A stretch of DNA of 64,000 nt from Lineus longissimus. Taxonomy: Eukaryota; Nemertea; Pilidiophora; Heteronemertea; Lineidae. Position numbers and translations under genes: made by a program. The stretch is taken from the NCBI RefSeq assembly GCF_910592395.1, contig NC_088319.1:15808001-15872000 (forward strand). The letters run 5' to 3'. The notes under the pieces are model-generated. The model was not told the origin of the DNA and ran no database searches. It saw only the letters and a list, made by a program, of their open reading frames with translations. Shown here piece after piece: positions 42,256 to 56,100 of this stretch (its first letter is position 1; every line of letters begins with the position of its first letter).

Positions 42256-43291
42256 AGATCTAGCCAACAGATATCAAGGTATTACTCCATAGGCCTTACT
42301 TTTGAAATTGGTCTATTTCTGAAATAACTCTATCACATCTGGGCATCTTAGGATCCCTGGTAAAATAATGTCAAAGGCCTAGAATAGTACACATTGTACA
42401 CAGTTACAAATGCCCTCCCTATATTCGGGAGATTCTTCCTGTAAAACATGAGAATTCCTTTCACTTGATGTAATCCATCCTTTAGCACTGCCAAGATGAT
42501 GAATAAATTAATCAGGGATTGTGACAATCAGCTGTTACATGGTAACATAATCTCCACGACGGAAATGAAAAATATAGTAGGCTGTGATCAAGCTATTTAT
42601 CAAAGTCCTCTGAATATAAGTGATTAAATGACTGGATACTGTTGGTGATTATTTTTTGGCGAGAGAAAATCACTCTTTCCATGGCTTTTGTCTTTTTCGA
42701 AAATTGTACTGTTTAAAAGTCTTATTCGAAACGTGTCTGAATTTTATCCGGCAAAATAAGAGACGATGCATAACAAATAGATTATTCGTGTGACATACAT
42801 TGGTCCAGCCTGTGGGTGGGCACCTTTTCTTGTTCTGGTTGGCAAAAAATAAAGAATTATGTCAATATATTTGTGGCAACAATCCGTCCAGTCTAGAAAT
42901 ATACCAGCTGAATATAGAAACTGAGCTAAAATACACGTGGCCTCAATGTTGGCAAGGTGAACGTCTCTCCCTAGTGCATTCTTACATTTCACCACATTGA
43001 AATTTAATGAAAGAAATTATGAATGAGACTTTCATTATCTAATGATGATGTGCATGCAACTGTGGCCGGTCATCAGACATCATCTACAGACGTCTGTTGT
43101 CACTGAATATAATCAGCTATTCATCACGCATACAGGTGGCGGGGATGGTAGATGAAGGTTGGGACGACATGAATCACCCCAACTTCTTTTTCAAGAGACA
43201 AAATTTGTGTCCCTCCAAATCGAGGACAAACTTCGATCCGAGCGTGTACAGAATTAGAACTCATAGTGTGCAACCAACTGCTGCCAAACAT

Positions 43292-43635
43292 GACCCAATG
43301 AATTCTTAAACATAATTTTCAGAAGCAGGTTAAGACAAATGCCTGTAGAAGTCGAGAAAACTGGAAGAATATCGGTTCATTTCTATCAAGGATCCAACTC
43401 TTTCTCAACCAGGCAATGTAGTATGTGGATGCATGCAAAGCTTCAGACAAAAGTTCACCACAGGACCCAATGAATTCTTAAACATAATTTTCAGAAGCAG
43501 GTTAAGACAAATGTCTGTAGATGTCAAGAAAACTGGAAGAATATCGGTTCATTTCTATCAAGGATCCAACTCTTTCTCAACCAGGCAATGTAGTATGTGG
43601 ATGCATGCAAAGCTCCAGACAAAAGTTCACCACAG
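43292..43635. repeat. 172-bp tandem dimer
   Basis: Two adjacent 172-base units, each starting GACCCAATGAATTCTTAAAC and ending AAAAGTTCACCACAG, about 97% identical; a partial third start (GACCC) follows. Nucleosome-like unit length; may be a stray satellite dimer or a recent local duplication. Confidence 0.85.
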
Positions 43636-43972
43636 GACCCGAGGCAACGCCCAGCCATAGAAAAAGGTGTGTCCTACACTGGAAAATCAATACAACAGAT
43701 TAGAAACTGCTCCAGATGTTTCCCTATGTCCTATAAAACAATAAGCACAATGTACAGGGCCAAGCCTTGAGAACAATAGGATGTAAATATCAGGCCTGGT
43801 GAAAGACAGAGATATGCAGATGATTTTAAAGCGGTTTATATAACTCGGTTAACAAGCATGAAATCACAAATTTCTCTCAAAATGCCAAAGACGGGGCCAC
43901 AGCAGTTTTTTCCCAAAAGAAGGTCACTTTGGTGTGGAAATCCTAACTTGACTTTGGCAGTTTAACAAGACA

Positions 43973-44010
43973 CTGTGAAGAGCTAGGAATGTTAATTCCT
44001 TGAAACGCAA
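43973..44010. repeat. Copy of GTGAAGAGCTAGGAAT...ATTCCTTGAAA phrase
   Basis: GTGAAGAGCTAGGAATGTTA then ATTCCTTGAAA, also found at 22554-22587 with three or four changes. The core AGGAAT...ATTCCT can form a small hairpin. Confidence 0.45.
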
Positions 44011-47000
44011 ACTGGTTCATTCAGAAATACAAAGCTGGGTACTTCTCAGATTCTAACCTGGGCCCAACTGAGTGGTGGCCACAGTGATGAACACGGACTT
44101 GGCTAAGAGGCCCATTTCTTTGAGAATGAAATCGAGCGCCCAATTTCCAGAGGCATGGTCGAAGCTTGTGCAAGCGGGAATGTTTCGTTCGTCCATTCAC
44201 CTCGCATTACATGCATCGTCAAGAAATCTCCAATGGTGATACTAATGAACATGAAGCTGTGCAAAATGAAAACGAACGCCTATCCCCTGAGAGAGAGCTG
44301 ACTCAGTCGCAGTCATGCAGTCAGATTGTGACATATTCATCTGTCATTCGCATCCTTTGAAATATCTTCTCAAGGACAACTCGCACAAGATTCAGCATCA
44401 GACTCAGAGATTTGAAACGGAGAGTCACCAAGACCGTTAGGAATTTCTTAGTCTCCGGAGAGTTTAGTTTTTGTGATGATTCTATGAATTTTCCTCCCAA
44501 TATGATAATATTGCCAAATATTGAGCATTCCTTGGCGAAATCCTGTGAATCTGATATACAACGACATAGTTCAAAGCATGTCAGCCAAGCTTTCAACCAT
44601 GTGACTTAAAAGAGTTGAGGCAATAAAAACATAAAGCCAGTGTTCAGAAGCGTTCATCCTCCTTTGATGCTCTATTTCCACCTTTGAAGTCTGTTGCGGC
44701 AATGTCTCAAAAAGCTTTTACGAATATTTTGCACTTTGTTGGGCAAACGTTAAAATCGCTGTGATGTTTCACTATCGTTTGCCTGCATGCTTTGTATGAT
44801 GTCTTCTCAATGTGCCACAGAAAGATTCCTCTTGTAAGGCTCTTGTCCCATTTGCATTCAAACATGGTCATAGCTATTTTGTACCACTGGATCTTTTTGC
44901 ATAGTTTTCTTTCTCTGTTTATACTCATAAGGATTCTATGTATTCATGACACAATCATGAGGTCATCCTTTTGCATGAATAGTTCTGTAATAAAAGAATT
45001 GTAAAGACCACCAATAAATGACGTCACCTTGGATTCAAATCTCTGCCATGAAAAGAATGACGAGATACTTCTCCAGGGTGTTATTTGACATTATCACTAT
45101 CAGACCTGTCCTCTTATTCTTGCTGTTTTCAAATCTCTGCTGCATCACCAATGATAGCTCTGCTCGCGCGTGATATTGCAAGTGGTGGAAACTTCAGTAT
45201 TCTTACATTTTACTTTACTGGGGTCAACATTCAACTGTACTCGTGTACTTGTGTAAAATAAGATGAGTGGAAATAATGGTGTGTCACTGTCAGGATTTGA
45301 AAGCACAAATACAGTAACATTCCTTCCGCCATTAAAAGATGGCCTGCTTTACATAAGATATTCAGGAAGCCGCCATATTAGTTGAACAGCGACATATCAT
45401 TAGATAAACCAACGTCACCTGATATGTTCTTTAAGAATCTTCCATGGAAAAAACCTGGGAGCGCCCACCTATATGAGAAAGGATCCATTTGAAAACCGAG
45501 ATGAGTAGAGGTCCCTGGATGTGTCTATAGGTAATGCAAGCAAGGAGAAGCAAGGCTCCTACACTCCTCTGGTATGTAAAGTTGGAGCAAAAAAGGTACT
45601 TGTAGATGAAGTTCCAATCTCTACTAGAACTCCAAGGTGGCAGGTCAAGAAAATTAAACTGGACTTATTTCACAACTTCCCAAGCTTCCTGTGTGTAGAA
45701 TCATTCAAAAGAGCTTCTATTTGGCCAATACTGATAGGGAAGGCCAACAAATCTAGGGAGTTCTTTAGTGACGACTACTTGTTAAACAACTCCTTTGCAT
45801 TTCTAATCCTTTAGATACTTTATGCAGCTTGCCATTCTGAATAGAGTGTACCATTATGATAATTGACAAATATAGCACACATACCCCGCATGCCTCTTGC
45901 ATCTTTATTAATCGCAGAAGAAGAAAAATGCCCATGCGTCTCATTCATAACCCTCCACCTCATTGTCAGGTTTACCACTCAATAAAACTCAGCTTATGCA
46001 AAATGAGGGAGGTAAAAATGCAATAAAAATACCACCACAAAATTTGCGGTTCATACGAATTAGCGGAAACTGTTTGAATGGAGACACTATTGATAGCATA
46101 ATTGAGTGAGGAACATTGGCGGAAACGTCAGCATTAGTGCTAACACAAGAATGAACTGATCACGGCATAATAACTTGTTGATAGGACGTTTCCATGGTCA
46201 GCCGTAAACAACATCAGGTGATTACCTTGCTGCAGCATGCCAGGGTCACAGAGTACCAGCTATGGCGCCATTAAGCAACTGGGACCATAAAGCTTGTGGC
46301 GGAACTTGTGCAGTGATGTCACTTTGACCAGGAGTCCACTACTCTGACGGCGATAACAAAGTGTGCCGGAGGAGGATCAAGTTCATTTCACATAACGCAC
46401 TGCAATTCACCATGATGACGTGGCACACCACCATGGGTCAATGATGTTAATTTGCTCTGATGTGTCTTTTTTGTGACCAACTGCAAAGCCTCTTTGGCCA
46501 TTGTAAAGTCTTCTTCAAAGCCATTTTGAGTTCTGAGCAAAACAGAATGCAGGGATAAGACCCCTTTATACCTCCAGCACAGCAGTTATCAAAAGGTCCC
46601 GTAATTTGCAATTTCACAGAAAGGCAAATTGAAATGGTCGCAAATCATTCATAGTTTACAGTATCTTCTTTTCCGATTCCCTTCCCTTCCCTAACATCCT
46701 AATGCTTCGCTATAGTCAATTCCAAGGCTTTTCAATGCATCCAGTCAAGCCTGACTATCAAGTCGTCAGTATTGCACATCGGTTGATCTGGCCAAGCCAT
46801 CCCTCTTGTCATAGCGTCCCACAACAATTCCTCATCCAACGCATGGCCATTAATCCTATTTATCTTTGCCTATCCACATTAGAGGCTGTCAATGGCCCAT
46901 TTGTTAGCTGGCTAATGAATGCGGGGCATCGCTGGGCTACGAGTTATCATCCCACGGTTACACCTAATTGTTTCTGAATCGGTCTATTGTTTGAACACAC

Positions 47001-49974
47001 GGTATAATTCATTCCGGTTAGGCGCCGCCAGTGGGTGAATTATTCGTTTAAGAGTGGCGTTCCCGCCAAGATCATTGATTCGAATTTGCTCGGAGTATAT
47101 GAAATTGTCCTTGGTAGATGTCCATTCACTCAATTAGTATACGTCAGGTATAATTGAGGAAAGCTCCATGTAGCCCCTCCTACAGCAAATTGGTCCATCA
47201 TTCGGAATACGAATACCCCAACACTGATACTAGCAACAGAAAACACACAATACACAATAAAGAAAATCTGAAATGGTTTATTCACTCTTTATTATTTTAT
47301 TCGGAAAAGAACATTACAGCCAAATATCAAGTCGTCGATACTTCCATGGTAGAGATATCCCCGCTGCTGATAATTTAACACCAAAACCTTTTTCAAAAAC
47401 ATAAAATACTTTTGGCATTGTTTTACGCAGATTCCATCCATCTGCAAGTCTGTCATAGAATATCAGTGATCACTAATCCACACCACTGCGCAGTATAGTC
47501 ACAAGACATAAAACTATGAATAAAATCAAGCCAACGGAGATGTGGTGAACATGTGTAATCTAGAAGATATTTCAAACAAAACTATACAACAATGATCTGC
47601 AAAGAATTGCAAGAGGAGATCATAGAATCTCCATATTGAAATATACACCTAGAGAAAGCATTGAACTATCATATCACCTTGTATACAAAAGAAACTGCAT
47701 TTGAACATTGGCTTTTTTCGAACAAACCGGGCCTGACATAAGAATCTTCAGAGCATACTCTCCCATCCTGATTATGATTATGGTTAATCAAGGTTGATGA
47801 CCCATTGCTCAGACACCATGAGAAGAACACATCAAGTATCACAAAGGGGCAGCTGGACACCTCTTAGAATAGAAAATGTGACTCAGTATAATCATCTTAC
47901 TGACACCATTGTCTGAGCATGTTGTCTGTGATGAGGAGTACACTTCCCTTTCCCAACCACAAAGACTTGAACGTTACATCCAGATGAGAGATTTCAACAC
48001 TGGCAATAGCAACAAACTATCCCATGCAGATGGTTTGTCCGAATATGACTTTGCCGTGCAAGTAAGTAATATTGATGCCCACCCCCTAAGTACATTAGTG
48101 CCAGGCTCCAGGTGAATACTCCAGCTAGTTCCTCACCCATAAATTTGATTACCATGGCAAATGAAAAATAAATTAATGCAGACTTAATGGCTGGTTGATG
48201 TCAGTGTCTCAGTTTTATGACCACATAGATAATTAGTAAGAAATGAGGCATCTTTTGTTGAGAAGTGTACAGTTGATTGAACATATCCAGCTGTCACTGT
48301 CGGACATTGACATGAAGAGGACCAAGTTGTATGGGCACATTGCAGGAACGAGTACTGACTGTTTCAGCTGAAGACTTCCAGCAGATATTGAAATATCTTC
48401 TTGTAAGCCTCACTAACATATCTTTCATTGCCTCAGGCCCACAGAATTGCTGGCTTATCTCTAGTCAACTAAGCCCAACATACATGATGAATCGTTAGAC
48501 CTAAGCTCCAAGCAACATACCCAATTCTAATAGTATACAAATGTCACACCTAGCATGATAAGCGGTACCAGTTACGCCCTCCCCCCACATCTACCTAATC
48601 ACTGGAGACTAATCTAGAATGATATCCTCACCAAAGCCTAAACTATCTGACAGCTATCGGGACTTATCCAGGGACACCATTCCTGTCTTATCCTCCGGTT
48701 CCACGACATACCTAAGTCACATTTGCTGAGATTACCAATATTGCCAACACACGGCCAGCAAAGGGAATCTGCTAATGACTTCATCCGCTGATGTGATGGT
48801 GACGCTTTGCAAAGCCGGAAGACAGCTTTACCTGGCAAAGGCGGATTTGGAAACATTAATGTCAACATAGTGTAAGAGATCTGTCAGTGGGAACGCTCAA
48901 ACGCCTCACCGGAAGATGATCTGCAACTGTTATAAGTTTGAGTGATCAGTTTCACAACAAATATTAATACCTATGTTGATCACTGGACTGCAACTTCAAT
49001 AGCACCTACATGTTATTCCTATACATAACATACATGTAGCTAAGAAAGGAATTTGTCTCTAGACTATAAGTATTTCAGCAACCAACTCCTACCAAAATGG
49101 AAAGTTACCCACAATTTCGTCATTTAAAAGCTCCATTTTACTAGGACGTTTTGACTCAAATTATGGAGCTGTCTAGTTGGTAACGCATTAAGTTCAAACT
49201 ATTTCATATAAATGAATGCAAAAATTGCAACTCCAAGGACTAAACATGAGCTAATACTCATAAAACAACGGCAACCGCAAGGAATTCTTGTCTAATAATT
49301 TACTATCATGATTAAGATGGTGGCTGAGATTGTCATAAATCTACCCAGAACAGCAATCAGCTAGCTGCTAATCTGCCTAATCTCCATTAACGCTGTAGCT
49401 AGACCAAGGTTGACAGGCAGAAGATGAGATGAGATGTCATCACTGGCAGCTACATGGAGGCACGCCATAGATACAGTATAGCCTAATTAAGTGTAAACCA
49501 TCAGATATGTGTGGAAACGTTGCGTTGCATTTTAATAAACAGACCGTGCCATTGATACTTGATGGAGTTGAAAAGGAGTCACCGAAGAGGACTGATGCAG
49601 GAAGGTCACCTAATGATACCGCTCTTGAGTTACCGATGTTTTCATTACTAAAAGCCTGTACAGTTGAGATGGCACTCAGTATACTTTGAGAATCGAAATA
49701 CTTGTCTGTGACGGATATCCTCAAGCGATACAACCAAGTACTTTTCAATACTCCAACTGATGCAGATTAGGAAAACCGTTCTGGTGTACTTGTAAAACCG
49801 ATCGACATCTTTACCTGACAGTATTAGAAATATCAATTTGATCCAATGCTGTCCGGTAAGACGATGACCAATTCCAAGATTCCCATCCTCCGAGTGTCCT
49901 CCTCGATTCTTCGTTATTGTTCTTATTCATTTTCGACATCTTTCTATTAAGATCATTGATTCAAACATCCTTAT

Positions 49975-50135
49975 ATTGTTAGCAACGACCTTGGAATCCT
50001 TGTATTGTGATCGATGACCTTCAGAATCCTTGTTCTGTAAGCTGTGATCTTGATATTCCTTGTATTGTGATCTGTGACCTTGGGAATGCTTAAATGTGAT
50101 CCAGGAGGTAGAGAATCCTTGTACCGTGATCCCTA
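49975..50135. repeat. Degenerate 30-bp tandem repeat
   Basis: About five units of the type GACCTTGGAATCCTTGTATT-GTGATCGAT, decaying at both ends. Confidence 0.65.
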
Positions 50136-53100
50136 CATGACCTTTAGAATTTTCCGTGACTTTGATCACTCCATTGGAAACCATGACGCAGAAATCCTTA
50201 CGATTTCAGTTGGTTATATCTTCCAATTTAGTCCTAAAACTAAAACACAAAACAGGTCTACTGTATCAATAATGAATGATCATGAATATCTATATTGCCT
50301 TGAACTATATATCAGCACCAATATAAAGATTAGGTGCATGCCATATTCAGGCCTATATGAAGACAAACCCTAAAGGTTTAGTAAATAACCTAAGTCCTAA
50401 ATCAAACACCTATCATTCTTCAAACAGAACTCTCATACATGTACGGCCATGGACATGATGGAGGTATCTCATTTCATCGGATGACGCTATACAAATTCCC
50501 TCAACGTCATCTTCTGATTCCATCGTCACAATGGATGCGAGTAATTTTGCACCAAATGCGCCTCCATTGTGCTTCAGTTGTCGTCATATGGCGCGGCACG
50601 AATGCACATATGCACCTCAATAGACTGATCACAAAAACTAGTGATTAGGTAACTGAACTAGCCTGATATTGACAGGGGTATCCAGGGATATGATGATGAC
50701 TCAACACGGTAGAGATGAATACGATCTAACAGAGAACGGGCAACTTTGAGTTAATCTACAGAGAGTTCAACGATTTTGAAACGTAAGCTATGGTAAAAGA
50801 ATAGACTGCATGTCAATGGATAAAGGCAGGAGTAACTGCTAAAAGGTGGCACTTGGAACTAACTCATAAACTTAGCTGATTTCATTCTAAGACACGCTTG
50901 ATATTTGGAAAGTAAGCTACGGGGAAAGAATTGAAAGAAGAGAATGCATGCCAATAGATCAATGCAGGATTTCCTGCCAAAAGGTGGCGTTTAGAACTGA
51001 CTAATAAACCAAGGCAATCATGGAGGATTCTGTCAAGCATAGGCCTACACTTACATGCAGGCTTAGAATGAACAAGTCTGGATATCAACTTTGAACTGCT
51101 TGTGCTATGGATATTCTGACTTCTGACTAAAATATAGAAATCTAGGACTAATGACTGATCTAGCTATTGTATACAATGGAGCAATCTGACAAATGTGTAA
51201 ATTTCCTACGCGACCATATTTACCCTGATCTGAAATAATCTAGAAATCCTATAATTCTAGCTAAATAGGATTGAAGGAAGACCAGCAAACATCAGCACTA
51301 AGTGACTCAAGCAGATCCATTAACTGTGAATCCTGAAAAAGTCTGAAGGGAAACTGATTTAGAAGAGGATATTACTGTTAAAGAAATGGCCTGAGGGTAT
51401 TGTGCGTTTCGTTTGTCTTTACTCATCCCTAACGAGCACATAATCAATCAAGTTGCTTTCGCACTATCATCATCCTTAAAAGACATAAAGGCAAAGTAGT
51501 ACCCCGGAGGTTCCCACTACAGTGGAAAGAAGCCAGATACAGTCAGGCCAAAGGTAGACTGTTATATTGAGAGAAGCCACATATTGTTGTGCGACACTTG
51601 TAGGAGAACAACCAAAGCTGCTAATTTCATGAGGGAGGCTCGCCATTGGGCATAGATGCCTGAAATGGACTGAAGGGACTATAATCTTCGACTTGATTTC
51701 ATGAGGCCGAGGGGAATGGTTTTGTTCGAGATGCTGTGAAAATCGGGGATTCGAGACGGCAAAGATTTGCACATCAGGAATTGATACAGCGCCTTATTAT
51801 GATAGGAAAGCTGGTCGATTATCAAAATGCATCTTTAAAGATGGCTGCTGTCTTATCATATTAGAAAGCCTTTGACCTTCTGAGCTATATAGCAGATCAC
51901 TGATATAATACGAGCATTAAAAAATATAGTCTGATTTTCAAAAGCTGATTATATGGGGTTTTTTGTCTGTATCTTTTGAAGCAAACAGATAGCCTCATGA
52001 ATTTAAGACCCTAAAATCATACAGACTGAAACCCTCAGAGCTGGAAGAGTGAAAAGACCAGCTATCATAAGCTGAAAATGATCATAAATTCCTTGCAAAT
52101 GAAATGTCAAAGGAAGAGAAACATTAAGAGACAAGACAGACACAGTCTCGGCTTATTTGATAGGTATTAGGAAGACTAAAGAAAGCCGCCCACCGTGCTA
52201 CACCTAGAAACAAAGTCGATACATGAGACAAAATAGATGGAACAGAACAAGGATCCTGACGAAGTAAACAATGATCTCCTATGATTCTCTTTTGGTAATG
52301 TGAACCCTGTCGATAACAGGTAGGCATGGATGGGAAAAATAATGATACTCTGGCACACAAACATATGAAACACTGATCACATCCGACAGTTTTCCGTATG
52401 ACGTATGAAATCTCTGTCCTGCAGGGGCCCATCTTCTCTGGCACAGAGATTGAAATTGATACAGCAAAACATAATGTAAATAAATAAAATGTAACAGAAT
52501 GTGGTGAGTTGATATTTTCTGCCAAATCGCCAGTCAGGGGTAAGAAGTCTCTTTTCTTTCCTTGTAGAGTTTCCCTCCAAAGAATTGGAAATGCATGACC
52601 AACTAAGTGATACCACGTTGACTCGATGGCGAGTTTAGTGCTCATGGTGAAATTGACAATGAACACCAATCAATTGAGAATCCAGACAAGAATGCACCTG
52701 TCACACTTGAGCTGACTAATGGCAAATTTCAAAGACGCACAGAGAATTTGATCGGAAGCATTTTAAGATCGCCACGTCACAAAATGTCTGCCATGGAGAT
52801 GACGAGAAAGCGCAGTATTTAGACGTTTCGCACACCCTTTCTGATTTTGCACTTCATAAACTTTCCTATTGAATTCTGTGACGGCTAAACAGCACAGGAC
52901 ATCTTTTAGTAATTGTCATGACCTTATTCCACCCCAGCGCTTTTCATCGAGATCTTTTCAAATCTCATAATGAGCCTTTTACATAATTGGCCACTATTTG
53001 TGGTGACAGACATGCATTGAATTGAATCGTGGGTTATGCTTCAATGCACAGCGGTTTTCGCCCAGACAAACTCCAGCCCAAATTATAAGAACCAGTTTGA

Positions 53101-56100
53101 AATTTGTACCATTCTGTGAGTGATATCAAAATTTTTTTGAATCACAGAAACACTGCATCCATTCTGCAAGTATCTTCAATTCTAAGAAAACCGCGCGCTA
53201 TTGAATTTGTCTGCGATGCATTGATATAGGTGGGAATCATTGAAGAGAAGATCAGTTTGAATAGCATGAATTTTGAATGGTTGTAATGAATCTCAAGTGG
53301 TGTGATGATAACACCTCAAGCAGAAGCCTGGAGATGCATGTTTATAGACAGAGGAAACACTGAAAACGGCTCAAAATAATCCTGTATATGGCCTATTTTG
53401 ATTTTTGAACAACTCTAGAAGGTAAAAATAGATGTACCAGTACACTACGTGTACCAACATCAGTGATCAGTGTTACCGACATACCTACTCAGACAATGTG
53501 TAACTGTACAGCTCAATTTCTACATCAGACGAAACATATCCTGACTAAGTTCCAACCTTACTTTGTTTAGAATCACCTGGTACATCCATGTTCAGTCTTC
53601 CATATAATGGCCAGTTGAAGCCCAAGTTACCAATCAGAGAAGCGATGTTTTGTAAAGGCTGTGAAAATGACTTCCACAGGAGAAATCAACCCGGATTGAC
53701 CACCTGCGCTACTATGCGCTATTGCCTGATTATGTTTGCGAGAGCTATCCATATGAGGCTCGAGACAGCCACAGGATACGTAGACATGGACGCAATGCAA
53801 ATCTACGTGGAGATCTGACTGGATGGATTGAGTAGGGAAGACAAGAAAAGACCTGCGGGGATAGAATGCGTAAAATGGGTTCGGTCTTTCACCGTAGACA
53901 GGCAAGTGTTACCTTTATTGGGGTAATAGAATTGATTGGGATCAGCTAAAGGTCGTACTGGGATCTTTGGATAATTAGGTGGACAGCTTGATTAGCTACT
54001 TTGATGGTAATCAAGTGCTATTCATCCTTTTCAACTTCAGTCAAAATCAATCAGGTCTAATCCTGACTGAGGTGTTAGACTGAGAAGTAATCAGTTATTG
54101 TTATCACTTTACAGAGCACACAAAATGGGAAATCACATTTTAGAATGATATAATCAGGCACAAGTCTTATATCAATTGCCATGACAGCATCTATAAAGTT
54201 TAACCTGAAAGCAGTTTGAAGACTCAGTTTGAACATTTCACCCAGTACATTAACGCAAGTCATTTCATGGAGCTGACAACCTAATCAAGCAAGATTACCA
54301 GGAGAATAGTATGAATGAGTGCCACCCTCAATGTCATCAGCCAAGGTCAAACAAGACGAGATGATACTTTAATGGATTGGTTGTCTGAAGATACTGAGAT
54401 AGGCTCTCCGTGACCAGACTGTGGAAGAGATAACGTCAGCCATCATTGATTCCTGCTGTCAGATGTGCAGCGCTGACACCAGTACCAAGTTGAATGGTTG
54501 GGAAATGGTGATGAAGCGCGGTCATTAGCAAGAAAATTGGATGAGTTGAAATGAGCCAGCTGCCCTTAGTAATGTTTCCTCCTAGCATGTCTTTCAAGAC
54601 TCTACCTCAAGCTGTGCCACTGACCACTTATGTATTATAGAAGACATCTCCCTTGTCATGTTGGTTAAAGACTTTTATTTTATTTTTAAGGCAAGCACTT
54701 TGAGCCATTGCTATTTTGAGACGATTAAGTCCATGTTCTACACACCATCCACAGTGTACAGACTTATACGAAGACACTTTTACTGATTATAAATTCAACG
54801 GGCAAAGTGACACTATTCTATAGCTAGCCAGGTATTCCAACTCTTCCCCAATGACTGTTGTCTATTCAATCCCTTGCGACGCCGAATTCACCACCACATC
54901 TATGGGATGCAGTCAGAGGGAATTCCCAATCGAACATCACAGCGTTCAGAATCCGCACAGAAACCTGAGCTGAATAAGAAACCACCAACGACTGCGGCGA
55001 GAATAGCGTTTGCGAGGAAAGTGCATTGACTTTAAAGTGCAGAGCTACAGATTTGAAGCATATCACCAAGCTCTGGAGTTAGCTGTGTATTTCATGACAA
55101 ATGACATTGGCTTCGAATCAGCCAGAAACATTGTCACTGTCAGCAAGGCCAAAAGGCCTGGTGCCAGGCTAATTCTTGAGACATCCCTACCAAGGTTTGT
55201 TCTGTCGACACCACACTCGTTTGGCTAATCCACCCAATAACCGACCGACCTACCAACAAGTCTCATCTAAACCTTCAATGGCTAGCCCATGCATCCATTC
55301 ATTCCTCTGTAGCTATATCACTCCACATCCATTGACCCATGCACATTTCAACATCAAAACAAAATCAGACTCCCAAATCATGTGAAATTGGTTGCGGGTG
55401 TGAGCAGATAACTCGATCAACTTTATTGATTTCATTCCTCAAACATCCGATAACATATTTTTCATTTGTCAGCGTGGGGGAAGTCAGTGTAGTTTTTGGA
55501 TTTTGAAATTTGGAAGTCAGGTCTGACAGTATTAATGCATTACTCTGTCAAGGTGATGTTGCTCAGCGTTGATTAATGATTGGCTCTCATTTCAGGGGGC
55601 ATCTCAAATACTCCAGGGGGCATTAGTAAATCAAGAATACCGATCTGTTAACAAAACCGCAGAACGGATTTTTGTAAGTGCTCTGTTGTGCAGAACACAG
55701 AAGTCTGATCACACGCTATTAACTAGAATCAGAAGTCAACACATGTTCTCTGGCGTTGAAGGACACTCTGTCCTTGAAACCTTCCCACTGTGGAAGATAA
55801 AAACCCGATGTTGTCTGAGCCAAAGCAGAAAGTGGCTTCAAAAAGGGACAATACAAGAAAAGTGGTTTTACGAGGAAATGTAGTGCCATCCCAGTCCACA
55901 TGCAGCTGAATGATACTGTGTCCTTGAAACAAACTTGCTGCAGTAGGAAAAAGAATATAGTCTGCTCATTACCTGATGCGCCCTGATCATCTCCTGCACA
56001 CAAACTGGCCAGAAGATCAAAGGTAGAATTCAATTATAGAAATCCTCTTGTGTGGCTGTGTAATTAGCCAGATTGAGTCACGGGCAATATGGGAAATGGA

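Noticed and set aside
45521-45814. 97-codon open frame on the plus strand (SFKRASIWPILIGKANKSREF)
   Set aside because: Looked like a possible transposon protein fragment, but no family could be named and no flanking coding sequence or repeats support it.
52124-52669. 181-codon open frame on the minus strand
   Set aside because: No recognisable domain, odd Cys/Phe-rich composition, no splice or promoter context; overlapping frames are also open, which suggests chance.
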